DNA from: Cyanoderma ruficeps
Lineage: Eukaryota > Chordata > Aves > Passeriformes > Timaliidae
Direction of reading: 5' to 3'
Length of the DNA stretch: 64,000 nucleotides
Assembly: GCA_008694505.1 (NCBI GenBank)
Contig: VZDJ01007755.1
Coordinates: 2,123,409-2,187,408, forward strand
A program made the position numbers and the translations under genes. This document shows, in pieces, positions 31,624-44,297 of this stretch; positions within the stretch are counted from its first letter, which is position 1; the number at the start of each line of letters is the position of its first letter. The notes beneath the pieces were generated by a model. That model did not search any database, was not told where the DNA came from, and saw only the letters and a program-made list of their open reading frames with translations.

Positions 31624-34600
31624 GGACTGATGTTTTTGAAAGTCTGCTTATGAGTCAAATCTTTCTATTATGCACAGTCTATAAATCATAACTAAAGTGA
31701 TGAATATATCTACAGACAGCGGATTTCCTTGGTAATTCTCAGAAGAGAAACATGACTTTAGGTGAATTAGAACAGATGAATGGAATGTCCTTATGAGATC
31801 AGACTTCTTTTTTTCAAGATTGTATTTGAAAGCTAACAGCTTGTGCTAAAATCTGTTATAGCCTTTTATGTTCACCTCATGTGAGTTATAACCAGAATGT
31901 GATTTTTTGTTAACTTCAAAAGTTTCTGCATGTAAAGAACAACTACATAGTTTTGTCTGACTTCCTGTAATGCCTCTGACTTCTTGTAAAGCTTCTAAAA
32001 GGTCATATTCTGGGTTTCTCTCAATATCTTTTTGCACTTTACAAGTCTAAAGTAATAGTACTTTGCAACCTTTCTTGCTTGTTCAGGTAAGGTTTGTTTA
32101 CAGAAATGCTTATTGTAATAACAGTGTACCTATGAGGAATATTTTTTTTATTATTATATCAGAATTTTTTTTATTAAATCAGAAAAGCTAGTTAAGTCAG
32201 CAGACCTAGTTTTCTAGGTGTTGTTAGTTTATATCTAGGTAATAAAAAGAAACTAGAACTTAAATGTTTCAACAGTTATTGCATGGATATGTATGGACAA
32301 AAGCATTATAGAAGAGTATTAAATATTTACCAAAAGTTATTTTCCATTTTTCAGACTAAAACTAGCTTTTGTGTGGTATCCCAAAATCTATGACAATTTA
32401 GTTCAGAACGAGGGGAACAAATCCCAGTGCTCACAGAAAAGCTCAGTGATGACAGAATCTCACCACTGGCTTTTGGGGAGCAGAGTAGCACTGGAAAAGC
32501 CTAATTTAATTAGTCATTGCCATAGAAATACTAATGTGAGCATATTTTTTCCATTTATTACTCGTTCCCTGTAGTGAATTCATTAATTGGGGCCTGAACA
32601 TAAACACTTTATTGCTGGATGCTTGGAGTTGGGGAGAGTAGCTGGTATTCAGTTGCAAAGAGATACAAATATGTATGCTGCAGGGAGAGGGCTGACTGCT
32701 CCATCACTGTTGGCACTGTTGGCATAAGATGTAGCTTTTGCCCAGCTGGCTCTGCTGGCATGGAATCTGGCACAATATTCCTGCATTGCTAAGTGGCAGC
32801 CAACTGTTGATGTTGAGAGGAAAGACGGCGTTACTGCTTCATCTTGGGATAAATACGAAAGCTTTTTGGTGAGGGGTAGCAACATGCCTGTCCTTGGCTC
32901 TCATGAGATGATGTCATGAAACTGTGCCATTCTGGTTTTGTTTTCTTAAGGTTTCATTCAAATCAGTTTCTCTTGTGTTAATGACAGCTTCAGACAGCAG
33001 TTAGCAGTTTCCAAGGACATTGAAGACACAGTGTCAAATGTTCAAAGCAAACATGCCAAAGCATGAGAATTTTAGGGTTTGTTTGTGGCAGCAGAAGGGG
33101 TGCATGTTTTTGAAAGAGTGTTTGCCTGTGATTACTTGCCTTTAAAATCAGAAATCTGGACCATTAGTTAATCTGAAAAAAAGTTGCGGGGAATTATTGT
33201 TCTTTTCACCTGTATTGTTTATGAGCAAGCTAACATCATGTTATCTTACAAATCTGTATGGTGAGGGCTAGAAATGCCCTTTTAAAAAATTAAATCTAGG
33301 ATGATCACATAATCATTAAAATACAAAAGCTGGATCTTCAAACAAACAAAAATGTCCTAATTAAATAATAGGGGATTTGGCAACTTGGCATTCAGCTCTT
33401 TCATAATGCCTGAGTGAGTTTCATGGTGAATGACTATGAATGATCTGCAGCCTTGATGCTGAAGGGATTGATTTTCTTTGCCTAATTCTCAACCTCATTC
33501 CTCCTAACTTCTTCCTTGTGCCACCCTTTCCTTATCCTCATACTTTTTCATGTTTTTATCACCTGCTCTCCTTTAGCTGCTATTGTGCTCTGTTTTTATC
33601 CTGCTTTTTTTCCTTCGGTTTTGTTGTAACAAAATAACACCTTTATTTTTCAGTTTGCCTCGTCATGGCAAAAATTACTCCATAAATCACTGCATTTTTA
33701 TTTAAGGATTGTTTGAATTTAGTGAATTTAATGGAAATGTATGAAACTCTGAGAATATGCCCTTCTAGAAGATTAGACAAAGAAACAAAACATTTCCATT
33801 CACTTTTTGATTTTTTAACTACAGAGAGAGATGTATTGATCAAATATAAGGTTACCAGTTTAATTGACATTAGGGTTGATTAAGTTTTGGAATTTGGAAA
33901 AAATTGGAGCCCTTTATGATCTTGGAGCAGGTGAAAATACATCTCAGAATTGCCACAGAACACTGTGGTCTTTTACATACATTTCCATCCTCAGTGAAAG
34001 CAGTTATATGCAGAGGTTTTAAAGGAATTTTCCTTTAAATTATAAGCTGTTTTATTGTGGTTTAATATACTTTAGTGATAGAGAAAAACAAAGCCTGGTT
34101 TCACTTAACCCTTCATTTGTGACCTGTAGGCTTAAGTGGAAAATAAGCCTTGTAACCAAAGTGAACTTTCCTGTTTTTCAGCTTCTGGTTTCTCCACAAA
34201 ACAAAGAAATCAAATAGGTAGAATTTAGAAATGACATACAGGCAATGTTTTGGCTCCAATGCCAGTATTCAAAACAAAAGGCCTACTTAAGCAGTTTGAC
34301 ATTGGTATTTCTTTTCTTTAGTTAAATTGTACCTCCCTTAGAGATTTGTACCTGATTTTGACCATACCTGAAAAGACACTGACTGAACCTGCAAATCCCA
34401 GGCAACAAGAAGAGATTGTTAGCTTTCCTACTCGTTGTGCGACGCCTCTCAGTAATTAGTTAGCAATTAGTGGCTTAAAATTGCAAAAGAAGGTTGGGTG
34501 TGGGATTATTTTTCTAAAACCTTGTTCTAGCCTTGTCTTTTTTTTTAAAGTTTACAGCCCCCACTGTAACATCTGATGACAGTGTTTGATATACTAGGAT

Positions 34601-35619
34601 GCTTTAAACCAAGGTTATTGTGCTTTTCATTAGAGAAGTTGCAAGATACTTAAAACACTAATGCACATAAGGTCTTTGCTTCTGTTAAATATATAACTAC
34701 CGAGAGCCACAGTTTAACATAGATTTTGTGTTAATTGGAACTTCCTGTACCAAAAGATTGTTTTAAATCTAGGAGTTAAGCTTTCTTTGAAAAGCAGCCC
34801 ATTTTGTTTCTTCTTTTAGCTTTTGTGTTATTTAATCTGACACGTTCAGTAAGTGCCAAAGAGTTTCTTATATTTTTTTCTGCCTAATTAAATTAACCTA
34901 ATAAATGACATTATTTTAGTATTACTTTGGAGAAAATAATTCTGTTTTATTTCTGCCATGTAAAAATATCTTGGAGTTAAATGGTTAGAAAGCTTTACAA
35001 AAATCTCTTTTTGCAGACTCAGAAATGTGATTAAAATGTTCAATAATAAAAAAAGGAAGTTGTGTACACTGAAATGTAAAATATTTATTTTCAGCTGTTC
35101 GTTTAAAATTAGTCAAATGGACTCATAACCAATATCATTCTCTGCTGCCCATTTTTTCTGCTTTTCAAAATGATGTTCCTATTTAGGGATGGAAGTCAGA
35201 AGGGATTTATCTCTACCTCGTTGCATTAGAAGTTAATAATCAAGATGTGGCTAATCATCTTCATTTGCCTCTTAGACCTTTAGCCCATCTAATTCCTTTA
35301 ATAACTACAGCAGAGGCTTCTGTGTGGTGGCTTCTGTTACTGCTCAGGCACAACAGAAATCCTTGTCTAAAAAAAATAGAAGCCCGATGAACTGTGTGGG
35401 ATGATGAGGTGCTGACTGGGCACAAAGATATGCAGAAATGTCAAATGGAGGGGAAGTCTCAGGCCGAGCTAGAGAGAAAATACCACCTGCTTTGCACCTC
35501 ACATACCTGCAAAAGTAGAGCAGAGAAAGACCTGGGTGTACAAATAGAGCAATATTAAAACAGAGAGACAAAATACTTTTGTTCATATTTTAAAGCCTTT
35601 CCATTTGAATTAAGAAGCC

Positions 35620-35635
35620 TTTTTTTTTTTTTTTT
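35620..35635 (+). repeat. Poly-T run (16 T)
   Basis: A homopolymer in intron h-i, preceded by AAGAAGCC. No retroposon body was recognised on either side. Confidence 0.85.
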
Positions 35636-36996
35636 GGCTGTGTCAGTTTAAATAAAAGACGTATTTTTAAGGGCAGAGTTCATCAAAATAGCATGATGCA
35701 ATTTTTTTTCCCTATGTATAAGGGCTATTTTTTTTAATTTTAAAAAAAACTTAATGGATGTGAGTTCAAGAATAGATGTTTTGTCTGCTCAATGTAGCTT
35801 TGCTTTGAAATTTCCAAAATTCTTTCTCTGGATAGCCGTTCTTGGGTTTTGGCATTTCCACAAGGCAAACAGGCTGCTAAATCACCATTCTTTTCCAACG
35901 AATTTTTCTTTTTTAACCAGTAGTTACAGAAATATGTTTGAAAGTTCAGAGATCATGTTGAATCACCTATTAATTTGATTGAGAGTGGAGAAAAAAACTT
36001 AAGGACTGCATCTCTTGCTTTTAAACTGTGACTTGTCATCAAGTTTAGAATATGAGCTTATTTTAAGTAAAATATGGGTTGTCACTTCTTCAGTTCTATT
36101 TAAAATATAATTCCTAACAAACTAACATTATTAATAGAGGCTGTTATGGGATAATATGACATGTTTTTTCAAACTCATGCTCCTGTGCACTTGGATAGAC
36201 TTGGATTATAAATGAGAAACCCTATATGAAATATATGTATTAGGCTCTCTTTTTGGTTTTTCAGATTGAAAATATATAAAACACCAAAAAAAATCAAAAC
36301 AAGACAAACATCTGTAATGCATTTGGTAACCACAATGCTGAACATGCTTTTTAAGTTTATTAGCTCAGTAAGGAATAAGTTGTTATGGTAATTTCTGTAG
36401 AGAAGTTAAAGTGTGTTATGTATTAATAACAAACAATAGTTTTGTTCACTCTGCATGGGTGGGCCAAACTGGAAACATAATTAAAGCTTGGTTTTGTGGG
36501 CAATCAAGGAGTGGTTTTAAATATAATTGTCATTTGTAGATAAAAAATTAATAGTTCTTTGCTTTAAGGTCACTAGGTATTCCCAGGACTGAATCCTGTC
36601 GTTTGTGACCAGTGAGAGTTTATTTTGAGTAACAATAGTATTATCATACCACTGATCATGAAACTTGTGAACAGTTGTAGAATCTGGAGAAGCTTTAGTT
36701 GAAATGGATTTGGCCTTTCTGCACAGAGAGCAAAGAGCCAGTGCCAGGGATGCATGAGGGTGACCACAGAAGTCCCACTGCAAAATCAGGGAGTCAGTTG
36801 AGTTAAAGTCTTATTCTTGAGTGTTACTGGGAAGTGTTGTAGTCCGGGGTGAGACAGTTACTGAACTGAAACTGACAAAGCAGATGTTGCATTTAATACA
36901 AATAGTATGTTATGGAAAGCTCTTCCTCCAGTCTGTATTTGGGTATGTATATTAGGCACAGTATTGATGGTGTACTTGCTTAATTTCTTCTTTAAG

Positions 36997-37086
36997 GATC
37001 CTCCCACTTCTGTGTCCCTTGGACTCCGAATGGAAGAGATGATTTTCAATTTGGCGGACACGCATCTATTCTTTAACGATTTAGAA
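36997..37086 (+). CDS. EYA1: EYA1 coding exon i ([17 protein letters not shown]...)
   Basis: The 90-bp exon follows acceptor TTCTTTAAG and is followed by GTAAGTGTTC. It has 30 codons, phase 0 on both sides. It encodes [20 protein letters not shown] and then [10 protein letters not shown] of the EYA domain. It is identical to human EYA1 as remembered. It lies in the cap/insertion part of the phosphatase fold, after the catalytic loop. Confidence 0.97.
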
Positions 37087-40000
37087 GTAAGTGTTCATTC
37101 TTTTAAAACACACAGAGATTATCTAATATTTAATATTTGTCTGGTTTTATGTGTTGTTCGATGGTTTGACAATTATTTGCAGAGTTTCAATATGGAAATG
37201 CTTAGAAAATAGCTATATCATTTAGTCATTAGGATGTATAATAATAATATTTACACTAAATGTCTGTACTGGCCTTCAAAGGTTACTACAGTCTAAATGG
37301 TAGAGTTTTGTCCTCAGGTTTTAGCACTTACGATGACAGTAGACAAGTTTCAGAGGTGGATACACCGAAAGAACCTACAAACATACAGAATTCAATAGTC
37401 TGCACAGGCCATTAAATATTAAACTCCAGCTTCTATAAACAGTTGATGGCTGGGTACAGATTTCTTGCTTACATCCCACGGTGGGCGAGTGTTACCTTAG
37501 CCTTGAGAGACATCATTAATGTTGTATGGGCTGTCTGTGGGCTGCTCCTGGGGCTGCTCTGCCTACAGCAGGCACGGGGTGTTCTGTGCCAGGCTGCCTC
37601 TGCCTGCAGCAAGGAGCTGCGGGTGCCTTGCCAAGGGCTTTTTTAGCCTGCACAGCCTATGGTTTGGCAACGCTTGGGAGATTGTTCCAAAGCTCTCCAA
37701 ACTGCTGAAAGAGACTGTCACTGTAATGCCTGGCTGCTTCATCTTAAAAGGGAAAAAAGCAATTTCTGATCGCATTTTAATAATGCAAAAACATGAAAAC
37801 AGTCAGATTTCTTTCCCATCATAGTGAAGACAGCTGTTTATTTAAAATCCAGCTGTTAAGCAAGCTTGTGGTGGGGCTGCCAACACACATTAATCATCAA
37901 GTTGTTGTTTTGCTAGATTTTAGAATAGTGTGTTATTCCAGACAGCAAAAGAATCTAAAAGATTCGAATGCAACTTTTTGCTGATCAAAGTTAATTGGCA
38001 GCAATTGGCCTTTAAATATTTCCTGATGTTTCCCTTTTCAAAATCAAGCAAAATACACCTTATTCAATAGATGAGCCAAAATAATTTGAAAAATGCCAGT
38101 GTGTGATAGACCTCAAATGTGGTTTGTCCAACATCTGTCCTATATTTTGATTTCTTTTCATCTAAAAAAGAAACCACTCACAGATGATTTGGCATCTTAG
38201 AACGTAATGAAATTATTGAACATGCTTTTTATTCTTCCATTCCTTAGAGCGTTTATTTTTTATACTTACAGTAAAATAGCTGGTTTCTTTAAATTTTAAA
38301 GTAGCATTTTCTTTCATTAAGGTAGCTGTTTTTAAAGATATGATTCTTTTGGATATAAGAAGCACCATCAATGAGTTGCATGTATAGGACTTATTTTTCA
38401 GATTTGTCTAAGAATATAACAATACTAGTTATTTTCCAACTCTGTTTCTGATTTCTGGTTATGTTTCATTTTAACCAGAGTAGAATGAAAAAGTACTACT
38501 CTTTCTGTATTTCAGCAGTATATTTAATAAAGTTCAGTGTGTTTTCATTTGCTATGCAGAGCCAGATACGTAGCTACTTCATACATGATTGTCGACCTCA
38601 CTGACTTTAATGGAAGTTAATCAGTGACATCTTAGGGATTATCTTCTGCTAAAAGATGTGTTGCAGCCTTAACAAAACAGCATGGTAGTTCATTCGCTCC
38701 AGAACGTTGAAGCTGTGTATGAGAAAACAACTGCTCCAGGTGGTTCATGAAGGAAGAGGAGCTCACTGATAAGCCTGATTCTTTGCATTTCCACCATAAC
38801 AAGCCAGTTTTTGTTGTATGTCCAAACTGAAGTGTAATAGTTTGTGTCTATACTCTGGTCTGTCTTCCTCATATGTAGAGGCACCCAGTAGTGAGCAGTT
38901 GTGTGCATGTCCTTGTATACGAGCTCTAATCCTGATGTCTGGGGAACATGAGCTCCAGTCTGAAGGATCATGCCTTGTCCAAGGAGTGAAAAGCATGTTC
39001 TGTGTGCATAGACAAGGCTTCAGAGTACACAGTGAAAGTGTGTTGTGGGAAGCAGCATGTAAGGACTAGACCTCATCAGAGACTGAGGCAATGACATTTT
39101 TTTTTTAACATGTTGCAGACATGTGGTGTTCTTGAAGGAGCATGTACTCCTGGAGCCCCAGTTTATCATTCTTGTGAGCATCTCCATTTGACTGGCAGGG
39201 CCTGCCAGTTTCCCAAGGCCTGTGACGTTGGGCCAGATTCCTCGCATCCATCTCACAAACTCAAAAGTCTTGCTTGGTGGTTTGGAAGTTCAGGCTACTC
39301 ACAACTTGACAGGCTTTCATGAAAACTGTGGACAATTTGGTTTGGATATGCCTCAGGCTTAAAGCATCTATTCTCACTGATGAAGGACTGAGTCTGTAAG
39401 ACCTAGCTCAGGTCTAAGCATTTCAGTTCATGAGCACAAGTGTCTGGGCTGTTTGGATTAAAAATGTTTGTAGGCAGCATTGCCAGTGAGCTGCAGAGCT
39501 TGGGTATCCTTGCGCAGCAGAAGTATGAAGGACAGCAAAGCTGGATTTGTAAGATATCTAATCCACAGAGTAGATATGTCTTTGAGTCTAGGCTTAATTC
39601 AGAGTGGGAACCTGAAAGCTGATGCCCTCTGTCTCACCCAGGCTCAGAGGGAACCCTTCTTGGCACATAGAGAGGCCGCTTTTAAAGGCAGGCAATCATC
39701 TGTCATAGCTTTGGCCTATGATGCACATTTTTCCAGATACCACAAGTTAATGTTTTTAAATAAAAATCTTCTTTCATCCAACACATTCCAGAAAACTCTA
39801 TAATCAGAATAGCTCTCCTGTGTTCCAAGTGAAAATTCTTTTTCTTCTTATAAAGTGCTGACGACTGATTGAACATTTTGAATGCAAAGGGCAAAGTTGC
39901 AGCAGTGATCTCTGGAGCATAGTTTGATTTATGTATGGCCAGCAGGCTTTTCAAAGCTCAGCCTAGAGATTTAGTAATGTTATTAGGTTAAATTCTAAAC

Positions 40001-40124
40001 TTTTGCAGTCAATTTTTAGTCTGTATAAAGTAAATCAATACCAATGTGTGTCAGTTGAATTTCATACATGGGGGTACAGCTAGATAAATTAATCATCTAT
40101 TTTTACGTATGTTTTCCTTTATGT

Positions 40125-40230
40125 AAAAGTAGTAATAATGATAATAATGGTAATATTTGTAATTTAAAAATTCAAATATTATATTTAAATATTATATTAA
40201 TATTATAATGAAATATTAATATTGAAAAAA
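40125..40230 (+). repeat. AT-rich simple-sequence tract (AAT/ATATT)n
   Basis: TAATAATGATAATAATGG units grade into repeated TTAAATATTATATTAATATT-like units with almost no G or C. The tract is imperfect. Confidence 0.75.
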
Positions 40231-40959
40231 TTCAGTCAGACCTCAGTATCTAGCTCTGAAGTCAGTATTCTGTTTCTGGATGGGTGAACTACAGTTAGAT
40301 TTGCACCCTTGTACTAGTTCTTATTTTATTGCTTTGAAAAAAAATGAAAGAAATTGCTTATTTGCTTCATTTTGCACAGATTTATTTGGAGTAATTAATT
40401 TCAAAGGGATGCAATAGCAAATAATTTCTGATCTTCAGGAACATTCCTTAGACAGCATGTTAAAGGGGTATGACAAGATTTTTAACATACTGAAAAGAAA
40501 ACCATTAATGTTTACTTATGTATAATTTGATCTAAGTACTATAATAAACTGTTTTCTTGCATTAGCAGTAATTTCACAATGAAATTATACTAATGTACTA
40601 GGCTAAACAGTAGAAGATAGTGCAGTGTTCTAAAAATTCACATTCCAAAGTCTGCATTTGGGCTTCCAAACAAGAGCTTTAGGTTTTCAGTATTGAAGTT
40701 TTTAATTTAATTATACTATCTGTTTTATAGTTGAATTTTAATTGTGTGCAAGTGGGAATGACTACATAGATGTAGTGCTCTCAAGAGAACCACGGTTACC
40801 TCATCTGAAAATAATGTTTGATTTTACATGCTGATTATGTTTTGATAGGGATAATAAGGCATAATATTTTAAATGTGTATATGGAGCAATTATACATATT
40901 ATGTATTTTAGGAGGTATGCTCCGGTGTTTTAGGGAAACGAGCAGCTTGATGATAGGGC

Positions 40960-43900
40960 TGAAACGTGACATGCACTGAGGTGGTGAGCTCTGGTGCAGG
41001 TGTGTTCTGCAGCAGAGCAGGAGAACGTGGCTTACAGGGGGGTTCCTCAGCCAGGGAAAATCCCCAGCAAAGCACAGAGACCCGCCAGGAGCTGGCAACT
41101 CTTATGAGAGTGGCTTACTGTCCTGGCATGTGTGAGGCCAGGAGTAAGGGTGGCCAATCCCCCTTCCCAAAGCAGGCAGCCCTGGTGAGCACTGTGGCCA
41201 GAGCAGTGTGGCCAGGGCAGGCAGACGGGTCATGGTGCAGCAGTTGGTTTGGCAGGGTGTGCAGGGAAGGTGACAGCTCAGGGGAGGGACATCCGCTGAC
41301 CAAGTGCAGACACCTGAAGTCTACCAGCAACCCCGCACCCTTCTGTAACCATCTGCACAGCTCAGGGGCACTCATCCCACCTGACTCCCAAGGCAGAATG
41401 GTGGGCGCTCAAATGAGAGCAAAGGCTGCAGCTCTGATGGGGGATCTGCACCATCTGTCCTGCCAGTGGCCAGTGCCTCTGCACAGACAGGGCTGCTGAA
41501 GGGAGAGACTGCAGTGCAGAGCTCAGACTGCAGAAATCAAATAGAGGTTTCTCCTGGGGCAGGGACAGGACAGCAGACCTGCCTGCCAAAGGTGTGCTGG
41601 GTGGAGGGGTTCCTGTGGCAGGTGGCTGAGCTGCAGGAAGCAGTGGGAAGACTGCATAGCATGAGGGTGGCTGAGAAGGAGTTGTGTAGCTGGTTCAGTG
41701 GAGTTGGATAGCTGCTTCCAAGTGCAGTCTGCAGCGGACCCACAGCCCATGGCCAAACAGCCAAAACCTCCCCCACTGGTACACACAGAAGGGTGGGGGA
41801 GCAATAACATAGCAGAATGTAAGCTTGCTATGGCAAGAACCTGCAGGAGGAAGATGCCTCCCCAAAACCTGAGGTGCCCTTGCAGAACTGCTTCACACCT
41901 TTCTCTCTGAAAAAGAGAGACAGATCACACAGGAGAGATGCTGGAGCTGAGTAAGGAGCCTGACCCCATAACCCCCCCCCATATAACAGTAAGAGCAACT
42001 AAGAGAAAGCAAGAGGTGATAGTAGTAGGTGACTCACTTCTGAGAGTGTTATTTGCCAACATCAGGTGCTCTCTAGAGCAGTGTGCTGTTTCCCAGAGCC
42101 TGGTATTAGGGGTGTGTCTCTAGGGGTGTGACCCCAATACAGGGTGTCACAAACAGACTACCAGTCCTCTGACTTCTATCTGCTGCTATTTCACACAGGC
42201 ACCAGTGGTATAGTCTCAGGAAACAAAAACAGTCAAGATGGATTACAGAGCCCTGGGACCAGCAGTAAGGGATTCTGGAGTGTAGGTAGTTTTTTCATCA
42301 ATCCAGCCATAAAAAAGGAGTTTGAAAGGACCAATTGAATCAGGCAAATGGTTGCAGAACTGGTACCACAGAGAGATGTTCAGGTATTTTAGAGCATGGG
42401 ACTTGTTTGAGAAACCTGGGCTGGTGGGGCTCCATCTGTCAGAGAAGGAGAAGAGCATCTTCAGTCATAGGTTTGAGGAAGAGGGCTTTAAACTAAAGTT
42501 GCTGGAGGAGAGGAGCCTCAATCCATCCCACTCCTACCAGTCTAATGCCTATGGCAGCCATAGGTGCCCAGACTATGGAGTGGGATCACAGGTAGCAGAA
42601 GAGCACCTGAAGAACAGAACAAAGGAATTCCTGCCAGCAAGCTGGCTTCATCAGGGGCCCATCTTAAATGCTTCTATGCAAACAAACACAACATGGGGAC
42701 TAAATAGGAGGAGTTAGAGGCACATGCATGCCTGCAGGTCTGCGATCTTATTGGCCACATAGAGAGTGGTGGGGTGACTCTTGTGATTGGAGTGTTGGAA
42801 TGAAAATATGCAAGATGCTTAGGAAGGACAGGCAGGGGAGACAAGGAGGGCCTGTAACCCTCTGTGTCAGTGGATGTCAATGCTGGGGTGCATGGAGCAC
42901 TGCCTGGAGATAGATGAGGAGCTGACTGGAAGCTTAAGAGTCAGGATTAAAGGGAGAGCAGGGAAAAGGTGATATTAAGTGAGAGTCTGCTACAGACCAC
43001 CTAACCAGGAAAATTGAGTGGATGAGGCTCTCTGTAGACAGGTAGGAACTGCCTCACATTAACAAATTCCTGGTCCTCATGGTGAGCTTCAGCCACCCAA
43101 ATACCTCTTGAAGGTACAACACAGTAGGCTGTAAGCGATCCAGGAGGTTCTGTAATGCGTTGATGATGACTTCCTTCTGCAAGTGAGGGAGAAGACAACA
43201 AGGAGAGGTGTATGTTCTCACCAACAAGGAAAGACTGGTGGGGAATGTGAAGCTCAAGGATTGAATGCAGTGACCATGTAATGGTGGATTTTAAGATACT
43301 CGGGGCAGCAAGGAGGGTGCACAGGAAGCTCACAACCCTGCACTTTGAAAGAAAGGCTTTGGCCTCTTCAGCAGTCTACCTGGCAGGACCATGGGATAAA
43401 TCCCTAGAGGGAGGAAAGGCCCACGTGTTTAATATTCAAGGATCAGCTCCTCCAAGCTCAGGAATAGTGCATCCCAACAAAGAGGAAGTGTTCAACTCTT
43501 TGGAGTGAAGAGATGTCATCCAGACAGTCCTTGAAAGGCTTGAAAGGTGGGCCCATGCAAACCTCAGGGGGTTCAGCAAGGCCAAGTACGAAGTGCTGTG
43601 TCTGGATTGGGTTAATCCAGAGGAGACTGGGCTGAGAGCAGTCCTGGGTGGAAGGGCTTGGAGGTTTTCGTTGACAAGAAGCTAAACATGACCTGACAGT
43701 GTGTATTTGCAGCCCAGAAAGCCAGTTGTGTCTTGGGCTGCATCAAAAGCATGAGCAGCAGGTTGAGGAGGTGATTATCCTCCTTTACTCTGCCCTCCTG
43801 AGACCCCACCTGGAGTACTGTGCCCAGCTCTGGGACCCCAACTAAAGAAGGGCATAGAGGAGACCACAAAGGTCATGAGAGGATTGGAACACCTCTCATA

Positions 43901-44297
43901 TGAGGAAGGGCTGAGAGGGTTGGAGTTGTTCAGCCTGGAGAAGAGAAGGCTCCAGTAAAACCTTATTTTGGCATTCCAGTACATAGAGGGAGAGCGGGAG
44001 AGGGACTTTTTACAAGGTGTGATGTAGTGACCGGACAAGGGTTGGTGGCTTTAAACTGAAAGAGGGTAGGTTTGGATTAGTATTAGGTAGAAATTCTTTG
44101 GCATGAGGTTGATGAGACACTGGAACAGGTTGCCCAGGAAAGTTGTGGATGCCCCATCCCTGGAAGGATGCAAAGCCAGGTTAGATGCAACTTTGAGCAA
44201 CCTGGTCTAGTGGAAGGTGTCTCTGCCCATGGCAGGGGGCTTGGAACTGGATGATCTTTAAGGTCTCTTCCAACCAAAACCATTTTGTGATTCTGTC
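40960..44297 (+). mobile_element. CR1 LINE, sense orientation, reverse-transcriptase region deleted
   Basis: G+C content rises sharply at about 40960. Positions about 42000-42500 encode fragments of the CR1 ORF1 esterase: VVGDSLLR, then LLLFHTGTSG, then KWLQNWYHR, FEKPGLVGLHLSEKEKSIFS and HRF, spread over shifted frames. Positions about 43040-43500 match the ORF2 endonuclease region, including the LTNKEGL-like and VDFKILGAARR-like blocks. From about 43510 the sequence jumps to the end of ORF2 (ERWA-like) and the CR1 3' UTR. It ends with GATGATCTTTAAGGTC, CTTCCAACC and TTTTGTGATTCTGT, the usual CR1 3' end. Reading frames are broken many times, so it is inactive. The 5' limit is approximate. 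The GC-rich part from 40960 to 41940 is assigned to ORF1/5' UTR with less certainty. Confidence 0.88.
42000..42480 (+). pseudogene. CR1 ORF1 esterase-domain remnant
   Basis: The GDSLL block near 42030-42044 carries the nucleophile-containing motif of the SGNH-type esterase found in CR1 ORF1. HTGTSG near 42192-42209 stands where intact copies have an HVGTND-like block. KSIFSHR near 42453-42473 corresponds to the C-terminal block. The blocks are in different frames and the middle ones have changed residues, so no functional protein is encoded. Confidence 0.8.

Noticed and set aside
40966..41499. 177-codon + strand open frame
   Set aside because: It falls in the 5' part of the CR1 element and shows no intact gene. 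The G+C-rich composition explains the open length.
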